Translations under genes and position numbers: made by a program
Part shown: piece after piece, positions 24,501 to 36,500 of the stretch
Numbering within the stretch: the first letter of the stretch is position 1
Layout of the letters: each line of letters starts with the position of its first letter
Origin: Adiantum capillus-veneris
Taxonomy: Eukaryota; Streptophyta; Polypodiopsida; Polypodiales; Pteridaceae
DNA: 64,000 bases
NCBI GenBank assembly: GCA_014529385.2
Contig: CM043966.1
Coordinates: forward strand, 93,011,087 to 93,075,086
Direction of reading: 5' to 3'
The notes under the pieces: generated by a model
Told to the model about the DNA's origin: nothing
The model's database searches: none
The model's input: only the letters and a program-made list of their open reading frames with translations

Positions 24501-27500
24501 TACGTATTGTACTCAGAAAGAGCTTTCAACTGATACCAATATTAATGTGTGTTTTTATGTCACGTGACACATCCCAACCCTATGTGTCCGTGGACAAGCT
24601 ACACCAAGCAGGGTTCAGTCAGTTCAGTCAAGTCTAGATTAGCAGTGACTTGGCACTTTTGTGAGTCTATTCGTAGACCGTGCATGCCCAGTCACTTAGC
24701 ATAGATGCATATCGCTACACACAGCATGATCATCGGAATTCCCATCAGAATCCATTAGCATCAGTTAGGGGATTTTTCCAGTGCATTTAGCCTATTTTCC
24801 TATTTATTGGTTATTTTCACTTATTATTTTTAAGTGACTTTCCAACAAAAGTAGGTAGGGCAATTTTGCTAAGTTAATATATAAGCAAACCCAAGTTAGC
24901 ACTTTCTGGCAGAAGAGGCAGCAGGAGCTTCCCGCTCAACAGGCAACTTCTCAGCACTACCCCCCGCAGCAGTAGACCATCGCCATACTTTCCCATTCCT
25001 TGGCGTTTTCCCTTCACAAAAGCCATCGCCATCAACCTCCCGTGTTGGCGATTTCAGCCTCACCCCACAGCCAGCCCTGGCATTTCTACTAATGCTAGAG
25101 CATCAGCCTTCTCAGCATTTCCTTCAGCATTCACTAACGCTAGGGGAGGACAGCAAAACATCAACATTTTGCTAGCGTTTTTGCAACAGGTCAGCGTTTT
25201 AGTTTTCAGCCTTCATCAACAACCGATCCACGCAGTTTTCAGCCTATGCACAGTAGCAGATCAGCCCCCAAGTTGGTTGCAGATGTTCCCCCATTTTCAG
25301 CCATAAAAACGCAGCCAAAACAGTCATTTTCAGCCACCGAAACAGTCCCAGAATTCAGCGATTAGAAGATCTCAGATTTCAGCCATCAAGTCGTCGTCGT
25401 CGTCGTCATCGGCATAGTCCCATTGCATCAGTCCATTGCATTCGCATTGTACTCCTTTGTGCAATCGAAGTAGACCACTCTCGCCGACGAGAGTGGGGCC
25501 TTCGAAGGAGGGTTTTACAACCTCTCGGGTGTCGTATCTCTTCTCTCTCCTTCTCTCAGTCTCATTCACTTGCACGCACAACATCCACTCACTTTGTTCG
25601 TGACCACAACACTCTACAAGACGGAAAGCTCTCCCTTTCCCTAAGAACTAAAAGGAACCTTGAGCAATAAAGATCACTAATCTTGAGAAAATACAACATT
25701 CATTCCGCTGCACCTAACATTTTAACAGCTCCAAGATGAAAGCTTCTAGAAGATTCTAGAAGGGAGATTCTAGAAGGAAGGTTCCAAAAGGAGGACAGGT
25801 GGCGGGACACTTGTCACAAACTTTCCAAAAGATGAGACACTTGTCAAAAAGCTTTCAAAGGAAGGACAAGTGTGTGGATACTTGTCAAAAAGCTTTCAAA
25901 GGAAGAGACAAGTGTGTGGACACTTGTCATGCCAACTTTATCTTTGACTAAACACTTGTCACAGTCCTCTTCAACTTTTCCAACTTCTCTATAAATAAAG
26001 CATCCTTCCCTTTCATTTCTCCATCTCCTAGTTGTTGAATTTCCTCTACCATCAGCCCAAGAAACCCCCTTCATTACCATGACAATCTCTCTCTACACTT
26101 ACTACTCCTTCATCCTCAAGAAGCCCTATCTCTCTCTAGCTTGTTGTTTTTTCCAGGGTAACACACCTGTAAATCTGAAAATTCAGTTGTTACCCTTCAG
26201 TTTTCCGCTCTTCTATTCATCCTACAAGCCACCAAGACACTAGATCTCTTCTCTAGCATACGCAGCAACTAAATTTTATCTTTGTACATATGTTTGAGAG
26301 TCTACTTATGTTTACTTTTATGCATGTGCACATGGCATCTTGCATGGTCTACGAGTGAGAGTCTACAAACGCGAAGAAAGACAAGCATCCTAGGATCGCG
26401 AGCATGAACAAGCGCGCTTGGCGGCCGAGGAAAGAAAGGTAATCTTGGATCGCGAACGCGAAGAAAGAAAAGCAGAATTGGATCGCAAGCGCAAAGAAAG
26501 AAAGGCTGACTTGGAGCGTGAGCGCGAGCAAGCGCGCTTGGCAGTCGAAGCGAACAGGGTAGCCTTGGAGCGTGAGCGTGAGCAAGCGCGCTTGGCGGCC
26601 AAAGAAGAAAGGCAACTATTGAGCTTGAGCGTGAACAAACACGCAAAGCCCAACGAGCAGCGGCCGAAGATAGACGAGCGGCTTTGGAGTTAGAGCGTGA
26701 GGTGCAGAGAGACCAACGCATGCAAGAGTTGGTTCTACAAGTATTCACCTCAAAATCCGAGCAAGCCAAAGATGTTGGTGGTTCATCAAGTGGCGCGAGC
26801 CGAGATTCGGACTCCAACAACCCCATTACCGAGAAGTTGACATTCAGTAAGTATAACGGTAAGATGGATGCTAGTGTTATTCATTCTTCGTTGCATCAAT
26901 TTAATGCTTATTTGCGACAACTAAGAAGACAGGAAATAGAAAGGTTTTAACTACAGCGGTGATGCCATTAATTGGTATCACGCATGGCAAGAGGCACAGT
27001 TGACCGCGCACCTAGAGGAAGCCGACGAAGATGTGTCCCTTTCCTTCAATTGGGTTGACTTCCAAGACAAGCTCAAGGCGCAGTTTATGCCTCCTCAATA
27101 CCTAGCGCGGTTAAAAGAAGATTGGCGCAATCTCAAGCAGAATGGTATGCCGGTCATGTCTTTTTCTAACCGTGTTTTGCAGCTCGGCACCCAATTACAC
27201 AAATCGGATGATGAGCGCAAAGAGGCTTTCCTTTTTGGGTTGGACAAATATATCAATTTTAATGTAGAAGTCTTCGACCCCGCGGATCTCAACAGATGAA
27301 GCACAACAAGGGAAAGCCTAAGGAGAACAAGTTGTCTTAAAGTACCTCTCAAACTTCTCAAAACGGTAAGAATGGTAACTCTTCTAACCAATCTTTCTCT
27401 AGTCTCTCAGAAAAGAACTCACAAAATGAATCCAAGGGTAAAGCTAACACAATTGCTAAACCTAAGCTCACCACAGATGAAGAAGGCTAAAGCAACACAA

Positions 27501-30500
27501 GGAATTTTAGAAGGATACATCACGTCAGAAGAACAAAGCATTTATTCTAAGGAAGGTCAATGTTATCATTGTCACATCAAGGGTCATATAAAGAAAACAT
27601 GTCCTAAGATTGAATCTAGCGAATCTAAAGAACCCACAGAACCCACATCCTCTGTTACTGCCATCAATGAGAACACAAGTGTGACCCAAGTTTCTCATGA
27701 TCCTCCCATTGATGAGTCGGTCTCTCATTAAGTGTTATGGTCATGTGAAGGGTCAACGTTTTGTCATAATGTTTGATCCAAGCAGTATGCATGATGTGAT
27801 AAGTGACTCTCTTGTCGAAAGAGCCCGCTTGGAGGTTAGCAAGACATCTCCTTTCGAGGTGTCGGGCTTCGCTCCCAATATGGACTCTCTCATTACACGA
27901 GAGTGCCTTGATGTGTTATTCACGGTTCAACAAGTGTCTTTACCCAGAAAATTTGTAGTATCTCCTCTTTCAGGATGTGATATGCTTTTAGGCATTCGAT
28001 GGTTTCGTGAGCATAACCCTCTCATTGATTGGGCAGCCAATATTTTTACTTTCAATGCCAAAAGTGACTCTCCCATTGTCATTCATGGGGAGGAAGTTGC
28101 TCGTTCTTCATCTCTCATTTCTAATGTGCGAGCGAAGATTGAAAAGAATCAGTAGAAGGAGACTCTCTCAGTCTTGTCTTCTCCAAAGCACGACACAAAT
28201 GTTTTGCATGATAAAGATGTGATTATTCACAATGATGATGATTTGCAGAAGAAAGATGTGATTGTTCACAAGGATGATGGTTTAGTTGATGCTTTTTCTA
28301 GTGAAGCTAACCTCATTGCAAATTCCATCAATCACGAAGAACTGATCTTGGCTCTTGAGTCGAGGTCCAAAGAACCCCCACAGGAAGTATTGTATATGCG
28401 CATGATTAGTCAATATGCATTGTTCGAGTGCTTCATTCATGACGGTTTCCTGTATTTTAGTCACCGTCTTTATGTGTTCCCTTTTCATAGGCATGCCATA
28501 TTGTACGATGAACACAATTCACTCATGAATTGACACGGATGTATGCGGATTTCTATCGGAAAGAACGAAAGTTTGCATGACACGGTCTTAGAAAGAGCAC
28601 AAGAAAAATTGAGCATCAAGCATCGGCATTTCCATTGTGATTTGCCACAGTCGATTGATTTAGATCAAAAAGACAAGTTTCGATTCCAATTTTTGTGTGT
28701 GTTTGACGAACGCTTTGGCACTCCGTCTCTTTGTTCATCTACATTGCATGCACAGTCTTAAAGACTAGAATTTTTCCATTCACTTTACATAAAATGGAAA
28801 GTTGGAGCTTTGACGCAACCACAAATAACTGTCTCTTTCGGCGCGGCCCAACAAAGCAAGCGTTGCAAACCTTAATGAAGTTCAAGTATCGCATGGCCCA
28901 CGCATCAGAGTGGGCCGGCGAAGAGTCCTTCCCAGGATTCCAAACGTTGTTGGCGATCTCCCTCGATGCCATACAGTTCGGTACAAGTACCTCACTTTAA
29001 AAAGGAGGGGATGTCACGTGCACACCTAACCTTATGTGCATGTGGACAAGCTACTTCATGACAAGGGTTCAGTTAGCTTAGGAAGTGTTCTGGCACCTTT
29101 GTGAATCTGTTCGCAGGCCGTGCATGTCCAGGCACTTAGAATAGTTGCATATCCTCTGGTTGCACACAGCGTGATCATCAGCATTACCATCAGAATCCAT
29201 CATGAGCATTTTACAGTGCACAAAACCTATTTTCCCTATTTTAGCCATTTTTCACTTACTATTATTAAGTGACTTTGTTGGGAAACTGGGTAGGGCAATT
29301 TGGCTAAGGATATATATAAGAAAACTAGCGCTAGCACTTTCTGGCAGAAGAGGCAGCAGGAGTCCAACTCACAGGCACCTTCTCAGCAAGACGAGCAAAT
29401 CCCTAGCGTTTTCAACCATCAAGAAGCCTAGCGTTTTCAGCAATTGCAAATCCGTCTCGTCGCCATTCTCATCATCGTCAACATCGTCGGCAATTCCATT
29501 GCATTTAGACCATTGTACGAGATTTGTGCAATCAATAACATAGACCTGAGACCTCTCTCGCCATAGAGAGTGGGGCCCTTGGAGGAGGGTCTGACAACAT
29601 TCTGGTATCGTATTCTTCTCTCTCTATCTCTCACTCTCAACACCTTCATTCACAGTGTTTACCACTTTGTTTGTGATCATTTGCACTCTCTCACTAAAGG
29701 AACGGTAGGCTCTCCGTTCCGTAAGTAAAAGGAACCCTTGAGCACAGTTCAGAGCACTCATCTTGAGCAAAGTTCAAACATTCACTTCCGCTACACCTTA
29801 CACTCGCATACCATTTTGCTTGAGATTGCGCCAATCTTCTTTCAACCGCGCTAAGTATTGAGGTGGCATAAACCATGCCTTGAGCTTGTCTAGGAAGTCG
29901 GCCCAATTGAAAGAAAGGGGCACGCCTTCTTCAGCTCCCTCTAGGTGCGCGGCCAACTGTGCCTCTTGCCATGCATGATACCAATTAATGGCATCACCGA
30001 CAAGATACATGGTTGCCGTCAAGACTTTGTTATTTCCTGTTTTCTTAGTTGTCGCAAATTGATGCAACCAAGAATGAATAACATTAGCATCCATCTTACC
30101 GTCGTACTTACTGAACGTCAACTTCTCATTGATTGGATTGTTAGAGTCCGCATCTCTACTTGTGCTACCTGACACATCTTTGACCGGCTCGGATTTTGAG
30201 GTGAGTACCTGTAGGACCAACTCTTGCATGCATTAGTCTCTCTGTGCCTCGCGCTCTAATTCCAAGGCCGCTTGCTTTCTTCGGCCGCTATGCGTTGAGC
30301 TTCACGTGCTTGCTCACGCTCAAGCTCCATATCTGTCCTTCTTTCTTCGGCCGCCAAGCACTTGATCACGCTCGCGATCCAAGGCGACGCGTTGCGCCTC
30401 TTGTTCTAGCATCATGTCCATCATCAACTTAACCAAAGCCTCCATAGGATTTGTCGCAACCCGTGGCATAGATGGGGAAGGAGGAGGGTCGAAACAAAAA

Positions 30501-33500
30501 ATCCTCCTGGTGGGAAAAATTCTTCGTCACCACCTCCACTCTCATCACCTTTACGCAAAGTATCCATTCCGCTTCAGGTGATGACCATACACTGAGATCT
30601 TGGGTACTTAAGTTCTCGAGGAACTTGAGGTCTTGAGGTTCTTGGGTGCTTGAGGTTCTTGAGTTCTAGAGGTTCTTGATTTTTCACCGATTCTTGAGTT
30701 CTTTATCTTGCAATCGGTGTTTGAGAAGGCTTTTCTCTTCCCCGAGCTCGACTCTTCCCTGCGGTCGCACCACCCTTGGCGGCCTTGCCCTCACACCAAA
30801 GTTTCTATTTCCCACCTCACGTCGATTGGTCAGTCGCTAAGTGCACGGTCCGCTCTCAATGATGAAAAGAGGAACAAGAGGAGGCTTGACAAGCCCTTCT
30901 TTCTTGGGTTACCTGTCACTCTTCAAAAACATGATTAAGAATCGACATGCCCAAGTGGACTTGGATTACATGCGACCACAACGGTTCTTTCGTTGAGTGA
31001 TACAAAACACTGCCAAAGCTCTGATACCAATGTAAGGTGCAACAGAAGTGAATGTTGATATTGCTCAAGATGAGTGCTCCAAACTGTGCTCAAGGGTTCC
31101 TTTTTACTTACGGAAGAGAGAGCCTTCCGTCCTTTAGAGAGAGAGTGCAATGACCACGAACAAAGTGAATGATACTGTGAATGAAAGTGTCGAGACTGAG
31201 AGAAGAATACGACACCAGTGGTTCTCAAACCCTCCTCCAAGGGGCCCCCTCTCTATGGCAAGAGAGGTCTATACTATAGATTGCACAAATCTTGTACAAT
31301 GGTCTAGATGCGATGGACTTGCCGACGGTGTCGGCGACAATGATGACGACGACGAGGATGAGCTAAAAACTGAAAACGCTCGACGAAGATGCGCTGAAAA
31401 CGCAGATGCTGAAATCTGAAAACAGCGGGCTGAAACTGAAAACGCTGACTGACTCGACGGTACGGCGAGGATCTGTTGCAGGTAGGTGAGATCTGCGAGG
31501 CTAGGGGCTGGATCTTTTGTGGCTAAGTGCTGAAAACTGAAAACGCTGATGTGCTTGGCTGATCTGGCGCCGGAATCTACAAACGCTAGGCTTGATCTGT
31601 AAAGTGAAAACGCAAGGCTGATTTGTAGCAAAAACGCTCGGGGATCTGCTCCCAAAAATGCTATCTGCTGCTGCTGTTGGCTGAAAACGCTAGGCTGCCT
31701 TCTGCCGGTCTTGCTGAGTAGAGAACACTGCAAGTTACTGGAACTTCTTTTGTCTCTTCTGCTAAAAAATGCTAACGCTAGGTTTCTTTTATAGTGCCTT
31801 AGCAATTTGCCCTACTCACTTTTCCAACAAAAGTCACTTATTAGTTTAATTGTGAAGGTTCTATGCTCTGTAAAATGCTCATGATGGGTACTGAATGTCA
31901 TGCTGATGATCATGCTGTGTGCAACCAAAGGATATGCAACTAATCTAAGTGCCTGGACATGCACTGCCCACGCACAGGCTCACAAAGGTGCCACAACACT
32001 TTCTAAGCTGACCTGAACCCTAGATCTGAGATAGCTCGTCTACATGCACATAGGGTTAGATGTGCACGTGACAAGGGTAGCCCATCGCATCTGCTTTTCC
32101 GAAAGCTACTTCTGTGACAAGAAGTAGCGTAAACTTTGATGATCCATAATGACTATATAATCAGCTCCAAGTAAATAGTGTCGCCACGGAGTAAGAGTAT
32201 AGACTGCTGCTAATAGCTCTTCTTCATAAATCTGTGCAACCATTTTAGGACATAAAAACATCCTGCTCTCATAAGCAAATACATGGCCTTCTTGCATCAA
32301 GATTGCTCCCAAACTACGACCGTAAGCATCACAGTAAATTTCAAATGGCTTTTGCAAGTCTGGTAAGGCTAACACGACTCCAGTAGTCAACTTTTCTTAG
32401 AGACTGCACGAACTGCACAAGAGGAACTGCACAAACTGTAGCACGAACTGCACAAGAGGAGTCACAGATTACCCAGATGGATTAAAGTCACTCATTTCTC
32501 TTCAGATTTCAGGGGTACTGATGGGCTGACAGCTCTCTGCTATATGACTTTAAGAAAAGAAGATGGGAATTCCTTAAATGAATGTGATTTATGTTCTCTC
32601 ATGTGTGTAATCTTTAAGTGCTTGATTGAAAGACGAAATGACTGCAACATTTCGGTCTTGATTCACCTGAGGGGTGACGTAAATATGATAGTAACAAGAT
32701 TTAGTCAATCCCAACATCTGCTAGAGATCGGTGAGATCTGGATGTGATTGTTAAATACGTTACGATGATCATGATTCTCGTCTTCGTGAAAGTACTGGAT
32801 ATGTGTTGTCTTGTAACAAACTTGTTCTACCGCAACACTGGAGAGATTCTCTACTTCAAAACAGTTCACACTTCACAATTAAGTCGACACGGCCCGGCGT
32901 AGTTCCGTACTTAGAGATGTTGGCCCCAAAGACTGGCGCCCCTTTCGGTATTTCTTTTTGTATTAATCTGTGTTCAAAGTTGCTTTGGAGAACTTTACAG
33001 AAGAATCCACGATTTCTCGAGCAACCGGATTTCTTAAAGATAATGCTATGCAATGGTGGAGTTTAATCGCGACACAACCGCATGCTCCAAGGACCTAGCA
33101 ACCTTTCAAGACAGTTTTTGCACGTAGTTACATGACTTCAATTTTTGAAGTCCGGATTTTGGCAGTGGGGCAACTTGAAAATGCTTGCCACCGAAACCAT
33201 GGACGACTATAACAAAAGGTTTCTCGACGTGTACCTTCCGGTGTCCTTCTTTAAGTTCATTTCCTTGGAGGACCAGTGCGAGCGCTACACCATTGGACTA
33301 CCATCACCATTGTAGGAATATTGTCTCTCCAAGCAAGTCTCTACCATGCAAGAGCTTATGGACCATGTTGCGGTCGGCTACAAGCTCATGAAAGGAAAGT
33401 TGGAGTTTACCACAAAAGAACCTCCGACCACTAACCAGAACTCCCGGCAACAACGAACAAATTCTTGGGAATCCCGTGAAAACCAACCTCAACGGCCTCG

Positions 33501-36500
33501 TCTGACACAACGTCAACGAGACACCTTGTTACAAGAAGGCCGATGCTTCGAATGTTTCCAAACAGGGTATACGTTCAATACATGTCCTAAGCGAGCCTCG
33601 ACGTCCTCAGTGCAACCTTCTACTCCCACGTCAGATAGATACCGTAGACCTGCTATTGGACTAGTACCTGATATTTACGGTATACGGCTCGAGAATTTTA
33701 ATGAATTATGCAGAGCTTATGGAAAAGTCAACGGCTTGAAACCCCTTATTTTCTTTGACCTCGGAGCTATGGAGAACTACATCCATCCAGAATTCTTGAA
33801 GCAGACGCACTTTGATTATGATGCAGAGGGTGGAGAAATTGAAGCTGAGCTAGCCACGGGGCAAACTCAAAAAGTGGTACCGCTCATTGGTGCACTTCCA
33901 GTGACTATACAAGATTATCACGGAAAAGCTGATTTCCACATTATGAAGTTGGGCAATTGCGACGTTCTCTTGGGCATGCCCTGGCACGACAAGAATGATG
34001 CAACACTCTACGTCCGGAACCGAACCATTACCGTGATGCAGAAGGGCAAGCCAGTTGTCCTCAAAGTTCAATTGTCCGAACAAAGCCCTGAATGACCTCA
34101 CTAGTTGTTTTCTAGTTAGATACTTTTGAGCATTGTTTGAGAAAGTATTGTTTGAAATTTAATTGAAATGGATGCTATCTGTTTTAAACCTGTTTTGGTG
34201 CCGATTTGAATTGTTTGACTCTGGTTTTAAATACTTGTAAGGTGCAGCGGAAGTGAATGTTGAACTTTGCTCAAGATGAGTGCTCCGAGTTGTGCTCAAG
34301 GGTTCCTTTTACCTACAGAAGGGAGAGCCTTCCGTCTTCTTAATGAGAGAGTGCAAGTGATCACAAACAAAGTGAATAGACATTGTGCGTGAAGGTGCAT
34401 GAGACTGAGAGATAGAGAGAGAAGAGAATACCGACACCAAAGATGTTGTAAAACCCTCCTCCGAAGGCCCCACTCTCGATGGCGAGAGTGGTCTACTATT
34501 GATTGCACAATCTGGTACAAGTATAAGTGGAAGCTAATTGATGCAAGACTACTAGCTATGTCGAGGCCGACGGTGGTGACGACGAGAACGAGACTATGGC
34601 TGAAAACTGAATGCTTCAACACTGACTATGGCTGGATTCTACTGCTTCAAAAACGTTGTTGTACTGCTGTCCAAAAACGCTAAGGTTGGCTGATTTCTGC
34701 TGCTTTCAAACTCTGTTGTACTATTGTCCAAAACGCTAAACAAGCTGCTGTAAATCGCCCTAAAAAAGCTGTCTATGGTGCAGTAAAAACGCTGGATAGG
34801 CTGGCTGAAAAACGCTATACAGCAAGTGCAAAGACACGTTGTATTGCAAGGTCCTTCAAGCGCTGAGTAGGCTGCTGAAAACGCCAATGCAGGGGGCTGA
34901 AACCACCAATGAAGGGGGCTGAAAATGCTGATGCTGTTGGAGAGAAAACGCCAGCTATGGTGGGGAGGTCTTGCTTGAGAAAGAGAGGGGGAACCTGCTG
35001 CACTTGTGCTTGTGTTCTCCTTGCTCTTCTGCCAAATGGTGCTAGCCCTGGTTTCCTTATATATTATCTTACCCAATTTGCCCTACTCAATTCGCAACAA
35101 AAGTCACTTAAAATAATAAGTGAAAAATGTCAAAAATAGGGAAAATAGGTTTAATGCAATGGAAAATGCCCCTGATGGATTCTGATGGTAATGTTGATGA
35201 TCATGTTGTGTGCAACCAGAGGATATGCATCTACCTAAGTGCCTAGGCATGCATGGTCTGCGAACAGACTCACAAAAGTGCCAGAACACTTCCTAAGCTA
35301 GATTGACTGGACTGACTGAACCTTGTCATGTTGTAGCTTGTCCACGGACACTTAGAGTTGGATGTGTCACGTGACAATACTAGTTTCAATGATTGGTGGT
35401 TTTACTCCTGGGTGGAGAAGTGAGAAATAATGGTTTGATATTGCTTGAACCTCGGAACGACGCAGGCCGATGCCTGGAGAGCGTTTCGTTGTATGCTAGA
35501 AAACCTTGGAACGACGCAGGCTGATGCCTAGAGAGCGTTTCGTTGTATGCTAGAAAACCTAGGAACAACGCAGGCCGATGCCTGGGGAGCGTTTGGTTGT
35601 ATGCTTGAACCTCCAAGCGACGCAGACTGCGGTTTGGGGAGCGTTTGCTTGTACAATCTTCTGAGCTCATGGCCATACCTTTTTAGGTTATTTGCGAAGG
35701 GAGTGACGAGGTAGTCGTTGAGTAGCTTCATACCGCAAACCGTTTCTCTCAAGGGAGTGCTCAGCGGCGCTGTTTGTTATGTGTTGTAACATGCATATGT
35801 AAGCATTTGTGTTGCATTGTGATGTGACAGCTATTGAATATTACTAACTAGATGAGATTGCCTGGGTATGTAATTTTAGTGCATCAAGACACCCGTGGAA
35901 GATCAATGCGGTTTGGGTGTGATGGCTAATTATACTATGCCAGCATATCAGTAGTTCCGACCTGGACGAAAGGAGAAGCCAACTCCTTGATCAAGAGAGT
36001 CGACAAGAGAAGCCAACTCCTTGTGATCAAAAGAGCCGAGAGGAGAAGCTAACTCCTTAACAAAAAGAGCAAACTGATTGTCCCTCGGAATGTCCCTAGG
36101 AATGACCTTTGGAAATTTTTGAGCTAACTTGAGTTGTTTTGCAAATATGTTGTAATCGCGGACGATTACTTTCTTTCAAGAAGGGGGGATGTCACAAACT
36201 GCTGACGTGTCAAAGCCCTGAAGAATGGAGCCAACTTGCAGATCCTGGCCAAGGGGCCTAAACACTAAGAAGAACAAGTAACAGAAGAAGAAGTCCTACC
36301 AACTTATGGGGACCCCGTCCGATGGGGCCCCAGTGACATAAAGGAAGTAAAATAAAGCAAGACCCACACATACTCACGCAAAAACTGATGACGTGGCAAT
36401 TGTACGGACGCTCCGCGTTTTGCACTGACTACTGACGTGGCAATTGTACAGAATTCCGCAAAACGCATTGGCAGCTTTTTTGGCATTGCTTTTGAACCAG

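Larger units (their letters stand above)
24089..26350 (+). repeat. 3' LTR of element K, split by solo LTR D
   Basis: Behind a purine-rich tract (AAGAGCGGGTGGGC) the sequence starts TATCACACC, probably a mutated TGTCACACC. Removing the solo LTR at 24558-25719 joins 24557 to 25725. The joined LTR-like unit carries a heat-shock-element-like array, 43-base repeats, a TATA box and a hairpin. The right end near 26350 is approximate because element F sequence starts there. Confidence 0.5.
26351..29802 (+). mobile_element. Element F: second Gag-protease-only copy of the AG family
   Basis: It keeps a charged coiled-coil N-region, gag, zinc knuckle, protease, integrase-like remnant, polypurine tract and 3' LTR on the plus strand. 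The 5' LTR and primer site are missing. Its right end (29802) abuts the gag of AG, so F inserted into AG gag and its left side was later lost. Reverse transcriptase is absent at the same place as in AG. Confidence 0.8.
1556..32073 (-). mobile_element. Element AG: Gag-protease-only Ty3 derivative, heavily nested
   Basis: Order on the minus strand is 5' LTR (32073-31031), primer site, gag (to 29803), protease (11578-11219), integrase-like remnant (11218-11065 then 3482-2717), polypurine tract and 3' LTR (2716-1556). AGGGT lies outside both ends (1551-1555 and 32074-32078), and the flanking Ty3 RNase H frame closes across the element, so the two halves are one insertion. No reverse transcriptase is present. 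Copy F has the same architecture. The interior is interrupted by H, I, J, K, solo LTR D and F. About 600 bases of gag and zinc knuckle are missing between the gag and protease pieces. Confidence 0.75.

Noticed and set aside
26302-26826. Minus-strand 174-residue ORF rich in leucine and serine
   Set aside because: It is the antisense of the charged, repetitive gag N-region of element F.
24558-29802. LTRs at 24558 and 29012 as the two ends of one full element
   Set aside because: The left LTR has its own perfect TTTTA duplication and no primer site behind it, so it is a solo LTR. The element ending at 29802 has lost its 5' end.
35386-35752. Minus-strand protein with 18-residue repeats
   Set aside because: The repeats are translations of the 54-base tandem repeat in non-coding DNA of element N. 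No coding support exists.
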